Source of the DNA: Diadema setosum
Lineage: Eukaryota; Echinodermata; Echinoidea; Diadematoida; Diadematidae
DNA: 64,000 nt
Assembly: GCA_033980235.1 (NCBI GenBank)
Contig: CM067069.1
Location: 16,875,650 to 16,939,649, forward strand
Direction of reading: 5' to 3'
In this document: piece by piece, positions 1 to 11,067 of the stretch
How the letters are laid out: every line of letters begins with the position of its first letter
How positions within the stretch are numbered: position 1 is the first letter of the stretch
Notes under the pieces: model-generated
The model's input: the letters and a program-made list of their open reading frames with translations, nothing else
Databases searched by the model: none
Told to the model about the DNA's origin: nothing
Position numbers and translations under genes: made by a program

Positions 1-225
1 GTCAAGTTAAAGTCCTTAAATCCCTAGATACATGCTCTCCTATTCATCCAATCAAACCTAGGTCAAGGAAGGTGAACATTCAACACATTTGTGACAAACT
101 TGTCATTTCAATATTTTGCCAATTTTGTGAAAATGTAATCACACATTGTCCACATGTACTATCTAGACCTATTGGGAAAATCATGCATTATGGCGGAGGC
201 ATACCAGTCGCCAAAGCGACATTTC
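1..225. repeat. Dispersed repeat fragment with GCGGAGGCAT end
   Basis: The reverse complement of this stretch resembles about 55925-56070: both share the CATTATGGCGGAGGCAT block, a run around CACATTTGTG/CACAAATGTG and a run about TTTGCCAATT. It is one end of a dispersed family whose other members carry ATGCCTCCG near (ACGG)n runs (43.5 and 56.9 kb). No coding content is seen. Confidence 0.55.
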
Positions 226-320
226 TAGTTACTTTCATTTTATCTCTCAAAATCTATATCAACATTGTGCCCCACATTGTATTCATTTATTTGTCTGTTT
301 GTTGTTTATGTTTTCTCCAG

Positions 321-510
321 GCAACACTCAGACAGGAAGGTTTGCTTGGGAACTACAGGGCAAGGGAGACTGGTAAATCATCACATCTTGGAAATTCAGA
401 GAGTGCTTCTGCTGAGTCTGATAATGCAGAGAACGCAGCTCAACCACGGGAGGCAGCAACAGGTGGCAGAAAGCAATGTCATTTTACATCTACACAGAAA
501 GGAGGAAGGG
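321..510 (+). CDS. Penultimate coding exon of an unidentified plus-strand gene
   Basis: A pyrimidine-rich tract ending TTTTCTCCAG is followed by an open frame of 63 codons plus one base, closed by GGG|GTGAGA. The peptide begins ATLRQEGLLGNYRARETG and continues into a Ser/Ala/Glu/Asn-rich low-complexity part, then a basic end (KGGRG). An internal donor, ACTG|GTAAAT at 372/373, would also leave phase 1, so a short form of 52 nt is possible. Either form joins in frame to the terminal exon at 1196. I do not recognise the family. The composition suggests a disordered C-terminal region of an intracellular protein. Start codon and upstream exons lie outside the window. Confidence 0.45.
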
Positions 511-1195
511 GTGAGAGATTGATCCAGCAAAAAGCAAAGGGTTACTATGTAGTGTGTGATTGTCTACTCATTTACATGCAAAGCAGCCATAAGGAGAATA
601 AAACAAAAAATTTAAGTATTCACGACACTTCCCATGCCTGGGAAGTGTTTTTTTTTTTAATCTTTTGTATATATGCACATTTATGTTGTTGTTGTTTGCT
701 TTTGTTTTGTTAAACAAATTACATGCAGATACTTCCAGCGAACTTGATTCTCTTCTTGCCCTTATTTATTTGGGATCAAACTCAACTGTGTCTGTGGAAC
801 CCTTATGAATCAGGGGACAGTGAATATAAGTTTTTTATGTTCTTAGTCCTGATGTGTAGAAATTTTGTAACAGCCATGTAATTGACCATTGCGTCAGTAA
901 TTACTTTATCCAATGTTCCTCACAGTGATTCCACATTCCATTTGAGAGGCTTTTGGGGGGCCTTTCCAGAGCTAAATTTCTTCATATGGACATTGCCAAC
1001 TTGGTTATAAAACCTCTTTTGCCTCCCTCCCAGCATCATTTCACTTGACTGTAACCAAAAGTATCCAAATCTTGCTGAACCTCATCAGATGAACACTCAC
1101 TTTTGCATGACTGACCAAAGAAAATCCGTAATGTCCAACCACATGTCGGCAGCCAAATAAAAGCATAATTATGTTCCACTTTTCTGTCTCCTCAG

Positions 1196-1290
1196 AACCT
1201 CTTCATGCTGTACTGGAGGACCTCCACAACATCGCTGCTAAAGTGCTGGAGGATGAGGATGAAGATGATGATGAAGATGAGGAAGGATGA
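1196..1290 (+). CDS. Terminal coding exon with acidic C-terminus
   Basis: The acceptor TCTGTCTCCTCAG is followed by an open frame to TGA at 1288-1290. With phase 1 entry (G|AA) the peptide starts EPLHAVLEDLHNIAAKVLED and ends in an uninterrupted Asp/Glu run closed by Gly. A short amphipathic helix followed by an acidic tail is what can be seen. It follows the exon at 321-510 with matching phase. No polyadenylation signal can be assigned with confidence just downstream. The protein family is not recognised. Confidence 0.5.
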
Positions 1291-1519
1291 AATGCTGTCC
1301 ACAGCGTGGCAAACTATGGCTACTACTTTATTATCACGTCATGTTTGAAGATGCAAACCTTTCTTAAGTTTAGGAAAGTCACCAGAATAATAGCAACAAC
1401 AAAGTTTCTGGTTTGCTTTTGGTATCCAATCAAAAGGAAGATGATATCAAGAGAGACATTTTAAAATATCTTTAGGGGAAGACAGAAAACTGTGCTAAGA
1501 CTTATAGTTTAACTATGTA

Positions 1520-1765
1520 TGTGCCACATTTGCACACCTGACTCGGTCGACGGCGTGCCTAGGTCACATATTCTGCTCAAAGGCACAAAACCTGCCCAAA
1601 CCAATTGATAAATCACCAAATGCCACAGTACAATAAAAGTGTTTCTCGGGATTCTATTCCAGTCACATGTAGTGTGCATTTTATGCGGTGGTTAAGCGGT
1701 GTTCCCGATTGGATTTGCGAGTAAATTCTATGTGTCTGTCACTGTTATGTGTGCAAAAGTCATGC
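1520..1765 (-). repeat. Dispersed repeat, same family as in the CUB array introns
   Basis: Read on the minus strand this contains the succession TTTGCACAC, TTTACTCGCAAATCCAAT, GAGAAACACTTTTATTGTAC, GGCATTTGGTGATTTATCAA and GAGCAGAATATG, ending in a GCCGTCGAC block next to CGAGTCAG. The same succession occurs in each array unit (for example 15061-15395) and at 58741-59035, so this is an interspersed element and not part of the gene. Confidence 0.6.
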
Positions 1766-1831
1766 CTCTACAAATACTCTAGCTACTGGTCATTTGATGT
1801 AAAAACAGTAAGAGATTTGTAAGGCAAAGTA

Positions 1832-1971
1832 CAGTAAAACTCGCATGAGTCGAAGCTCTCGGGACTGACAAAAATGCGTCAACTTAAGTGAACTTCGACT
1901 CTCGCGAGAGTCGATTTTTTTTCGACTCACAGTTATGTACATGTATTATACATGTAGTACATTTGCATGCA

Positions 1972-2003
<32 letters not shown>

Positions 2004-2757
2004 CGTGTGTGTGTTTGCATTCAAATTTGTCTGTTCTTGAAGATAATGTTCTTATTTTGTTCTAAATTGAACATGAAATTTGTATCAATACTAGTAATTA
2101 AACGTATTTCTGAGAATGTCTGCGCTAATGTGGCAATGTGCATGTACTAGGTCTATGGTACAACATTGGTAGCCATCTCTGTCAACCTACCTTGAGACAA
2201 ACACTCTCCCAGGCCCATCCCACCTCCATTGAACAAAACTATACAGCCAGCCAGGCACGCACAAACAAGCTCCGCCCACTTGACCTGTCACTAAAATATT
2301 AAAGCAGCGATTGGTTGACCAAGGAGTTCTGGCTTGACATGGATAAAGTATGGATGTGCTGTGTGTATGGATAAAGTATGGATCGATATGCTGTGTGTAT
2401 ACATGTATACATGTGTATGTATTCGACATGCGTGCGGAGCGGTACGGTGAGTGTGCATACCTGCAGCAGGTCCGGTCAGGCAGGGACAGGGTTCTGCGAC
2501 ATGCCACTTTTTTTGTTCTCCTCTAGTAATGAGAATGCCAGACAAATCTTCTTCGGTTCAAGTGATGTAATCTACGTGTATTTTGTACAAAAGGGACTGA
2601 ATGTTTTACTTCGACACAGCCGAAATTCGACTCTCGTACTGCGGCTTATCCAAATATTTCTTAGAGAAAATACGTAGGGAAAAATCTGGACTTTTTATTT
2701 TGCTTCGAGTTAAGTGATTTTCGACTCACTCGACGTCGACTTATCCGAGGTTTACTG
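1832..2757. mobile_element. pogo/Tigger-like MITE
   Basis: The left end CAGTAAAACTCGCATGAGTC is mirrored at the right end by GACTTATCCGAGGTTTACTG, and TA dinucleotides flank both ends (1830-1831, 2758-2759). CAGT...ACTG ends, TA target duplication and a CAGTAAA(A/C)CTCG terminal sequence are typical of pogo-type Tc1/mariner elements. No transposase is visible, so this is a non-autonomous copy. It contains a (GT)n run at about 1971-2014. Confidence 0.7.
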
Positions 2758-3523
2758 TACAATGTACATCAAAGCAAAGCTTGACATTTTTTCTACAACT
2801 TTGTTCATTTCATGTCCAGGTTAACAAAAATCTGTAACAGTCGCATAGATTCAAAATATAACTTTGCTGCTGTCTCAGAATACTCTTGCACACAGGGGGT
2901 TTTAATTGTGGCACATACAGAGTTAACTATCCTTAGCTGGCACTGATCAAGAGATCGTCACATTTGTAATTGCTAGTTTTTAGGAATTTATGAAGATCTG
3001 TAATTGTGTATGATTTTGGCACACAATGTCAAGTAAGTTTCATTGAATTTATTTCTCCATAAAAGAGATCATTGCCAGTCAACTTCAGAGATAATGCAGA
3101 ACAAGAATTAGACAGCCTCTCCCTGGCTCTGCCTCATTGCCAAGATTCATTGTTTGTGCTCCAGAGGAAGTGAACACCTTGCAAGCTGTTGATATTTTGA
3201 AAGAGTTTTGTTCATTAAAGGTAGGGAATCCCATTTGCATGCCTCAAATGAAGAGTTGTATAAATACAGTGGTATGTTGAAGAGAGTATCATTTGAGAAA
3301 CTCCCATAAAGTATTGAAAGTGGAAGGTAACATTTAGTGCATTTTTATTGACCGTTAGATTTTGAATTGAATTTTTTTCGGGGCTCACCGTAAATTCCAG
3401 TATATTACTAGGCTACCTTTGCAGACCCATGCACTGCATGTGTGTCCATCATGTATATTTTGTGAAGAAAGTTCATCAAAACTTACAAACATTTCTATAT
3501 ACATTCTTGCCACACACTCTATA
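2758..3523. other. Non-coding, no recognised feature
   Basis: AT-rich sequence without a convincing exon, RNA gene or repeat structure that I can identify. Confidence 0.5.
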
Positions 3524-4216
3524 TGTGACCCTGCACCTCAAAACAAACAAAAAGTCGCCAGACATGAATTTTTAGTTAAGACCATATTCTGAAAGAGCAG
3601 AATTTAAGCTTTAAAATGATGTATGATTCAAATCAAATGGACTCTCCTAACATATCTAAATATTGGAAAGAAAGCACACACTCAGGAGAAGTGTGAACTG
3701 AGAAAAGAGGCTCTGAAGTACAGTGTCTATTCAAGTGCTTAATCTTTACCAAACCGTGCTGGCTGTGCGATGAATGGGACAAAAAACAGGAAGTAAACCG
3801 CCAGAGTAACAACAATGAAGGGATTATCAGATTAAACTGAAATTAAGCATGCCTCATTAACACATTCTGTCCACAATTAACGCCAACTTTAAAAGCAGTA
3901 GCACTATCCTTTCAAAAGTTATTAGAGTTGAAAGTGAAGAGTGTGGACAAGGTTTCTCAGAAATGAAAAAGGGATTCTAAAAACACACCTAATCACACTA
4001 CTCTACCAAAAATGTTGGAGATAAACTGCTAAAAAAAAACACACTTTCCTGCCCGTTTTATGATACCAAATTTTAGCATAATGTAAAAGAAGACCCGCTC
4101 TTTCAGAAAATATGAAAAAGTCAAGTTCGGCTAGGTTGACCCATTTCACTTATTTTCAGTCCTCACGAAAAATCAGGGTGTGCGACTTTATGTTCGTTTT
4201 GAGGTGCACGGTCACA
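3524..4216. mobile_element. MITE with TGTGACC...GGTCACA ends
   Basis: The left end TGTGACCCTGCACCTCAAAA is the near inverse of the right end TTTTGAGGTGCACGGTCACA, flanked by TA. The interior (the stretch with GAGAAGTGTGAACTGAGAAA) reappears in inverted orientation inside 9755-10390, so the two are copies of one family in opposite orientation. No open frame for a transposase is present. Confidence 0.65.
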
Positions 4217-5017
4217 TATGTTATTACATCAGCTCTTATACTTTTAGATTTGTGTTTATAGATAAAAAATACAGAAGACTGCAACAAAAAGGCTTAAAAA
4301 TGTGGCTGACACACAGAACTACTGAGTAGTTGAGTTTTGTGCATTATTCAAATTGTAGATAACTGTTGACTTCCAAATTTCTCAGCAGTGGCCTAAGCAA
4401 GTCCTCCGAGGTTCATATTTAATGTTTTGCTGCATTTTGGGAGGTCTGTAAAAGGTATCCCCTACCTTTAAGGCAAGCAGCACCTTGATTTTATGAAGAT
4501 GCATTCAGACACAACCATGTTATTTCTGCTGAAAGAAAAGGAGATAAATTATGAAACCATCATAACTGTCATCACATTCTCACTTTTCCTGCTGCAGCTT
4601 TGTTTTGTGTTGTTTTCTTGCAAACTGCCTTTAACATTCCAAGTATGATTTCTTGGATATTGAAAATTGAAAGATTTAATGCCATTCATGGAGTATACCA
4701 TAATTATATCCCCCTCAAAAATTACAATCAGAATTTCTGCAGCAATAACCTCAATCTGTTGAGGACGGACTGATTTTGCTATCACACACATTTCCCATAG
4801 ACACCTGCCTGAGTATATTCGGGACTCAATTCCAAGGTATGAAACTAAACAGGTGCTCATAAAACAAAAGATTTGTTCTGCTTCATGTTGACTCTGTTGT
4901 AGTAAAAGTCAAATTTTTCCTTAAGTCAATGCTTTTTCTTTTGCCACAATTGTGTAGACTTATGCAGGTCTTTACAAATGTATGAATGCATATTATACAT
5001 TATGTTTGTGTACATTT

Positions 5018-5083
<66 letters not shown>

Positions 5084-6257
5084 TATACATTCATGTACAT
5101 TTGTATATGCACTGTACATCAATGCATACAAACATTCGTGCACACATGCATATCTACGCACAAGGTACATTTGTAACACTGGTCTTGAAAGTGATTTCAG
5201 AGACTGCAGGCTTTTAATTTTATCAGCAATAGGTCTACTGCAGCAAATTCATGAAAAGGATAGATATTTTATCTACACAATGTATAAACACATATGCATA
5301 CACACATTTTTTTTTTGTGTGTGTGAGATAATCTAAATAGTCCCCATGAATTATGCACATCTGTCAAAGATTCATCTGGCAAGTAAAATTAGCTTTCCCC
5401 CTTCAGCTCAAACTGTGAACCATCATGCCGAGTTCAATACTTGATTATTTGATTGTTTTAATTTGTTCTTTGTTTTCAATAGAAAAAAAATCGCACATTC
5501 ACAATCCTTCAAAAAGAACTGGCAGTACAATTCATTTTGATTGGCAACTGATGAATGCTGAAGGTAGGGCGACAAAGAGAAGCTCAGCTTAGAAATAGGT
5601 TTGATACGCTTGCTGCTCAAGTTCCTAGGAAAAAGAAATAATTAAACCCAGACGTTCAAATTTTCGGTTGAAGATCTCTTGCTTTCAAATATTCTACCGA
5701 ATGTAAGTGATATCATTATTATTATCGGTATTCTGTGAAGCTGTCTGAAACCTTAGGGTACACTTTGATGAATCTATGACCGTGAATCCACACATCTGAT
5801 CATATGGTAAGATATCAAAACAGTTTGTGAATGATTATAATGATACACTTTACCTCTTATTTTGCTGTCCATGATACACAATGCATTCATTTTGCCCTAG
5901 AGTAATAATCTAATACAAAATGTAGATGCCATGTTGGCTTCACTACATTTCAAACTTGAGGCTAACGAGAATCCATTGTATGAGTAACAAACACCAAAAT
6001 AAAAGAAAAACAAAGGTTTTCCAGACATGATTACTCTGCATGCTACCCTTTCCCTTATCCTTTCCTCTTTTTTTTTTACCTCTGACTGATAGAATAATAA
6101 TGTTCTTAATGTAATGTATCTTCATGCTAAATTTTCTCTCAATGTCACCAAGAAATATTGCTGAACAGTTTATCACTTTCAACTACAAACTACTAGACTA
6201 TCTGCTCTATCAGTGGAAGATTAATATCAGATTCAAGTAAAATACAGCCAATGGAGT
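4217..6257. other. Non-coding interval with microsatellites
   Basis: Contains a long (TA)n tract at about 5022-5080. No exon with credible splice sites and domain content was recognised. A short minus-strand candidate at 5589-5624 was considered and rejected. Confidence 0.4.
5022..5080. repeat. (TA)n microsatellite
   Basis: Two blocks of alternating TA separated by ACTGTA. The apparent Tyr/Ile-rich translations of this tract are artefacts. Confidence 0.9.
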
Positions 6258-6400
6258 AGCTTAAGGTATCATCTCCCAAACGAGGGTGGAGTTGAGGGAG
6301 GATATTCGAGAAGAATTGGCAGCCATGAAAAGGAAAATATTTCTTCACGGCGATGGGCCTTCTTCAGTAGGAACCTCTGTCGTGCCATCATCTACAGATA
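6258..6400 (+). CDS. Possible orphan coding exon (coiled-coil-like)
   Basis: An open plus-strand stretch reads QTRVELREDIREELAAMKRK and continues for about 25 residues, with the charge pattern of a coiled coil. The upstream TTAAG|GT could act as a weak acceptor, but no convincing donor follows, and a poly-G run begins about 130 bases further on. It could be an isolated exon, a remnant of a retroposed gene, or chance. No family is recognised. Confidence 0.2.
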
Positions 6401-7289
6401 AAACACCAAAAATATGCACAAATAAATCACACACACTCTTTGTGACCCTTGTAACACAAAACAAGAAAAGCAACAACCAAAAAAACATGTTAGCAATCAC
6501 ATACCTAGTGTATGTAAGATTATAAATGGGGGGGGGGGGGGGGGAGGGGGTGAAATAGATATAATTTATGTAAAGCTCTACAAATTGTATTTTAGGAAAA
6601 TAGTGGGTCACAACTTCAGTCTCAGAAAAGGATGTGGTGAGCATATAATGTCCCTTATTTTAAAGTTGATAATTTATATAAGGCGGAATATGATAATTTA
6701 ATGCGGTTAGTATAGACTCTCAAAGCGTAATCATCATCAAATGCATTTTGTATCATTTAGTTCTAATCTTTAATTCTAATCTTTTGTCAGGGCCCACATA
6801 TCCTGTCGATATGCCTGTGTACTTTGCAATAGCTGCCTGAACAATTATGTGACACCTTTTCATCATTTCCTTTCTCTCTTCCTCCAATCATCATGAGAGA
6901 AATGAAAGAAGGGAGAAAGCTGTAAAAAAGGCAAGTGCCATAATGTGTCTCGCACATTTGCGTACAAGAAATTGTACGCGAATGGGATATAACAAGTTTC
7001 AAGTTTAGTTTCAAGTTTATTCAAAGTTTCCACAATACAAAAATTACATGAGAACAATAATAAGTAACAAGGAATACATTGTTGAATATATGCGATTAAA
7101 ACAATTTGCAGAATATTTGAATATAAATTCACAATGCATGTAGATGCATTATAGATGTAAAGTGGAGGGGTCTTAAAGAAAAGCAAGCTTGTATAATAAG
7201 ACCCAGATAACAGATAAAAAAGGAGAAATAACAGATAAAAAGATATAAAAGGGTACAAATTTATGGCAAAAAGGAAACGTGCCATAAAA

Positions 7290-7985
7290 ATTCAACATTG
7301 GGTCCTTAAAGTTCGTTGACCCCTGCCTTTGACCTTTGACCTTGTGGTGACCATCCACTCACCAAGGGACATCTACCATCCAAGTTTGGTCACAAACGGA
7401 CCTATAGATCAAAAGTTATGACCCATAATAGAAATGCACCATAAAAACTTAAAATTGGGTTCTAAAAGTTCGTCGACACTTGCTTGTGACCTTTGACCTT
7501 GTGGTGATCATCCACTCCCCAAGGGACATCTACCATCCAAGTTTGGTCACAAACGGACCTACAGTATGTGTAGGACCCTATGGATTAAATGACCCATAAT
7601 AGAAACGTGCCATAAAATTTTGACATTGGGCTCTAAAATTTCGTTGACCCATGCTTGTGACCAATGACCTAGTGGTGACCATCCATTCCCCAAGGGACAT
7701 CTACCATCCAACTGTAGTCACAAACGGACCTATGGATCAAAAGTTATGACCCATAATTGAAATGCGCCACAAAGACTTAACATTGGGCTCTAAAAGATCA
7801 TTGACCCCTGCCTGTGAGCTTTGACCTTGAGGTGACCGCATATGGTAAAATGTGAAACATTGTATGACCCCTCTTCCATCAAAGTTTGATTGCAATTGAA
7901 GCCCAGTGTAAAGAGTTATTCAAGTTTTTGTAGCGTTACGGACAGACGACGGACGGACGGATGGACGACGGACGGACGGCGGACG
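7290..7985. repeat. TGACCT-rich tandem repeat ending in (ACGG)n
   Basis: Four diverged copies of a unit of about 160 bp containing CTTTGACCTTGTGGTGA, CCAAGGGACATCTACCATCC and CACAAACGGACCTA are followed by GACGGACGG repeats. Related architecture occurs at 43130-43535 and 56200-56935. It is non-coding. Confidence 0.7.
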
Positions 7986-8075
7986 GACAGACGCCGCAGA
8001 TGATCCTTTAGTCTCCCCTCACTTCCGGTGGGCTCGACAAAAAACCGCATGCATGAATACGGAAAATTGACTCAC

Positions 8076-8189
8076 CGTCTAAACAGACCTTACAGCTGAG
8101 ACAGCAGTTTGCCATCATCCAGCGAGGAAGCCGATCACACTCTCCGATCGATGCCCAGTACGGACACCTCTCGTGATTGTCCTGGCAAA
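8076..8189 (-). CDS. ShKT-domain exon of the CUB-array gene
   Basis: The minus-strand exon lies between the acceptor TTGCGATAG and the donor GACG|GTGAGT and is 114 nt, phase 1-1. It encodes a complete ShKT (ShK toxin-like) fold signature: CQD, then Cys, WASIGEC, MMANC, SC and VC, with the canonical spacing of six cysteines and one extra Cys (NCC). ShKT modules are small disulfide-rich extracellular domains found at the C-terminal side of many invertebrate secreted proteases and matrix proteins, where they need not be toxic. The exon lies on the same strand and in the same phase class as the CUB exons, downstream in transcription order, so it is probably a C-terminal module of that protein. 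A second acceptor eight bases downstream (TTTGCCAG) would lose the first Cys and change phase. The final exon and stop codon were not identified. Confidence 0.75.
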
Positions 8190-8545
8190 CTATCGCAAGA
8201 AATGAACGAGTGTTATCAAGACATGCAATACCACGTCTTAAGGCTACTTCATTTGCTATAATCTTTCATACATTTCATGTCTTTCATATCTTCCTTACCC
8301 AAGAAGAATTGTGGTAATTGTGATTTTCTTTATCTGTACAAAATATAAACAACACAATAACTTTGAAGTTATTAATTTCAATGCAATACAATTTATCTTT
8401 TAGTGATCGTGAATTCTGTAATCTCATTGGTCAATCAACCACTGAATATTTCCTGTATTCCGTGAAAAGGTCATATTATGCGCATGCGCTATACCCGCCA
8501 CTGAATATTTTCCGTATTCCGTGATGTGATAACCATATATTATCA

Positions 8546-9062
8546 TTTATATTTTGGATCAAAAATTTGTCTTCCATTGATTGGTTAAAAGAGCTTCACG
8601 TGATTATAGGTATTTTGAACTATTTTAGAGTGTTGGTGTGTTTGACACTCCATGAAGTACTATTTGCAAAATGACGTCACTTTTATGACGACATTTTGCA
8701 AATAGTATATACTATTTGCAAAATGATGTCACAATCACCCTTCTTTACAATCAAGTGTACGTGGTCCGTCCACGTCCGGTCCCGAATTCAAGTGTTCAGG
8801 TTTGCAGCGGCCATACGAGCGCTTGGATACATGCGACGGGCAACTCTGGCGGTGCCACGGCTGCTACGTTTTTCAATTTCCGGTGTCTCACACTGTCGCG
8901 TATTGCAGGCGCTGCGCTGCGGCCGCAGTGCGGCTAAGCCTAACTGCGACCAGCCCCAACACGCAGTGTTGCAGTGTAACTGTGTACACGGAGCGTCCCG
9001 GGGTTAGGCTAAGCCTATAATGATTTTCACTTTTTATTCAAATTTTTGATCCAAAATATAAA
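8546..9062. repeat. Foldback element with nested palindromes
   Basis: The outer inverted repeats are TTATATTTTGGATCAAAAAT on the left and its inverse at about 9041-9060. Inside, TACTATTTGCAAAATGACGT occurs in both orientations around 8656-8730, with a TGACGTCA palindrome. It is an inverted-repeat element without coding capacity. Confidence 0.6.
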
Positions 9063-9754
9063 ACAAATATACTTTGCCTAGTTTCGAGTTTCTTGTTAAA
9101 ACTATGGGCCTCGGTGACTCCAAACTAGTACTATTCACTTCGGGGCTGCGCCCCTCCTTGGATGCAATAATATGCCAATTATGCAAATTATGCACAAAGG
9201 CAGTTGCTACTGATGTGATGATTGTGTCTCTTAACCTAAAACACATAGGTTTAGACACAAGAAGTAACGTTCTATGGGTTTACGTCCCAAGATATAGGCC
9301 TAAATAGGTTACATGGCGGCCATTTTGAATTTATGCAAATTAGGCCTTGATTCACCACCCGAATTCTAGGGAACTTTTAATATGTTATTTTCATAGGTCT
9401 TCGTTTGTTAGCTCTTTGTTTTGGGTCATTCCATATTTTGACTCGACTAATAGGTCTAATATTCAACATCAAAATCAATAAACGATTTAAAGATTATCTT
9501 TGAAAAAACACTGAAATTATCTTTTTACTATCAAAATACTAAAGGCATATGAATGTAGTCCTTGATAGAAAAAAAAAAAACATCTTTAAGAAAAAAAAAG
9601 TAACGTTCTCTCCCATTCAGCGGCATAAGGAAATAATTAAATTGTGTATACTTATCTCTCATAAATTAGCCCAAGAAAATGAAATTTAGTTAATAACTGT
9701 TGCTTAGTCATTATTTCCCCAGGGCAATTATGATTGCATGTATAACATACAATC
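9063..9754. other. Non-coding, no recognised feature
   Basis: Intron-like AT-rich sequence with short A and T runs and a small GC-rich patch near 9140-9165 (GGGGCTGCGCCCC, a short hairpin). No exon recognised. Confidence 0.4.
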
Positions 9755-10390
9755 TATGTGACTGTACATCACAAAACCAACAAAAAGTCGCACCCCGTGA
9801 TTTCACGTGAGGACTCAAAAATCCGAAACGGGTCAACCAAGTTAATCTTGAGTTTTTTTCATATTTTCTGAAAAAGTTATCCTCCATCTTTATTATTCCG
9901 AAGTTTGGGATCATAACATGAATGGGAAATTGTGTTTTGAGCAGTTTTTCTACAACCCTTTCGTGGGGACAGTTGAATGAGCAAGTATGTCTCAGAGGCC
10001 CTTTTTCATTTCTTGAACATCTCTTACACACTATCACTGACTATTCACTTTCAACTTTTGTAACTTTTGAAAGGAAATGCTACTGCTTTGAAAGCCGGCA
10101 TCAATCACGTTCATAATATGTGTATAGAGCATGCTTACTTTCAGCTTAATCTGATAATCCCTTCATCGTTGATGCTCCGGTGGTTTATACATTTGTATCT
10201 TCTTTTTGTCCCTTTCAGTGCACAGTTTTAAGCGTTTGAATAGACTCTGTACTTCAAAACCTCTTTTCTCAGTGCACACTTTTCAAGAGTGTGTGCTTTC
10301 TATCCAATAATTGGATAGGTTAGAGTTAGGCCTAACTAAAAATCCATGTTTGGTGACTTCTTGTTAGTTTTGTGATGCAGGGTCACATAT
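9755..10390. mobile_element. Second MITE of the TGTGAC...GTCACA family
   Basis: The left end TATGTGACTGTACATCACAA and the right end GTTTTGTGATGCAGGGTCACATA are diverged inverted repeats about 38 bp long. The interior matches 3524-4216 in inverse orientation. Its right terminus is the same sequence that lies directly upstream of each CUB-B exon in the array (see 15835-15862). Confidence 0.6.
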
Positions 10391-11016
10391 ATTTACAAAA
10401 TGAAATTCAGAAAAAAGTTCGTATGCATCCTCGCAGGTCATAATAAAAAGCCCTGTACCATAACTCTGTAGGAATAGTACAAAATTTCACGGGCTCTCTG
10501 TCTATTCTGTCATGCCATTACGACAGATTACATTATATAAGATTTGGGTCGTTTTGCAAACCAACACACATGCCACTAGCACACACACACAAATGCCATT
10601 AGAACAAAACAAAATGATGCAAAATGCCAAGTTGCATTGTTGTGATATAGACTTGCATAACCTGGCATTCATTATTTCCCATCTTCAGTCGCCCATATTT
10701 GTATTCAATTATACTGTGCTTTTCTTGTGATGTTACTGTGTCAACTATCTACAACAGAAGAATTTTGTGCAGTCAAACAATTTGAAGAGAACCTAGTAGA
10801 TTCTCTATAGGCATAGTCCTTTATTGCAGAACCCTTTCTGATAACTTGCTAATTATCTATTCAAATATTGATTGTAATGTGCTAGATTGAATAAATGATG
10901 AATTGAGCTTTCATCACTTTAATATCAAGTAGTCCTTTCTACTAAAGTAGTCCCTACTTGAAGCAGTTTGGTCTTGTCCTTTTTTTAATCTCTTTTTTCT
11001 TGTCTGTCATGCTTAC
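10391..11016 (-). other. Diverged copy of an array intron
   Basis: From about 10371 this runs parallel to the array intron beginning at about 15841. Shared are the order GATGCAGGGTCA(C/T)ATATAT, CATAA(C/T)TCTGT, a Ser/Asn-poor AT-rich middle, GAATAAATGATGAATTGAGC versus GAATAGATAATGATGAATTGAGC, and then a linker microexon. It appears to be the flank of an older, decayed unit. Confidence 0.5.
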
Positions 11017-11067
11017 CCTGACTGTGCGAGATTTGAGTTGTTTGAACCACTGGACCAATAGTTGAAC
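11017..11067 (-). CDS. Diverged linker microexon (51 nt)
   Basis: Acceptor TTTTAG and donor CAGG|GTAAGC enclose 51 nt in phase 1-1, encoding STIGPVVQTTQISHSQ. It is the array's STMVPTTQSSHSQ linker with three extra residues. Its position after the last CUB-A and the array-type splice sites mark it as the outermost, oldest linker copy. Confidence 0.6.

Noticed and set aside
4978..5336. Several open frames rich in Tyr/Ile over the (TA)n tract
   Set aside because: These are translations of a microsatellite.
5589..5624. Minus-strand candidate last exon (TTTTCCTAG then ELEQQAYQTYF and stop) for the CUB-array gene
   Set aside because: The acceptor is attractive, but the frame is phase 0 and the ShKT exon leaves phase 1, in which a stop follows immediately. 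There is no domain content.
7290..7985. TGACCT/AGGTCA motifs as nuclear-receptor response elements
   Set aside because: The motif recurs as part of a degenerate tandem repeat in several places, and spacing is not consistent with a regulated site.
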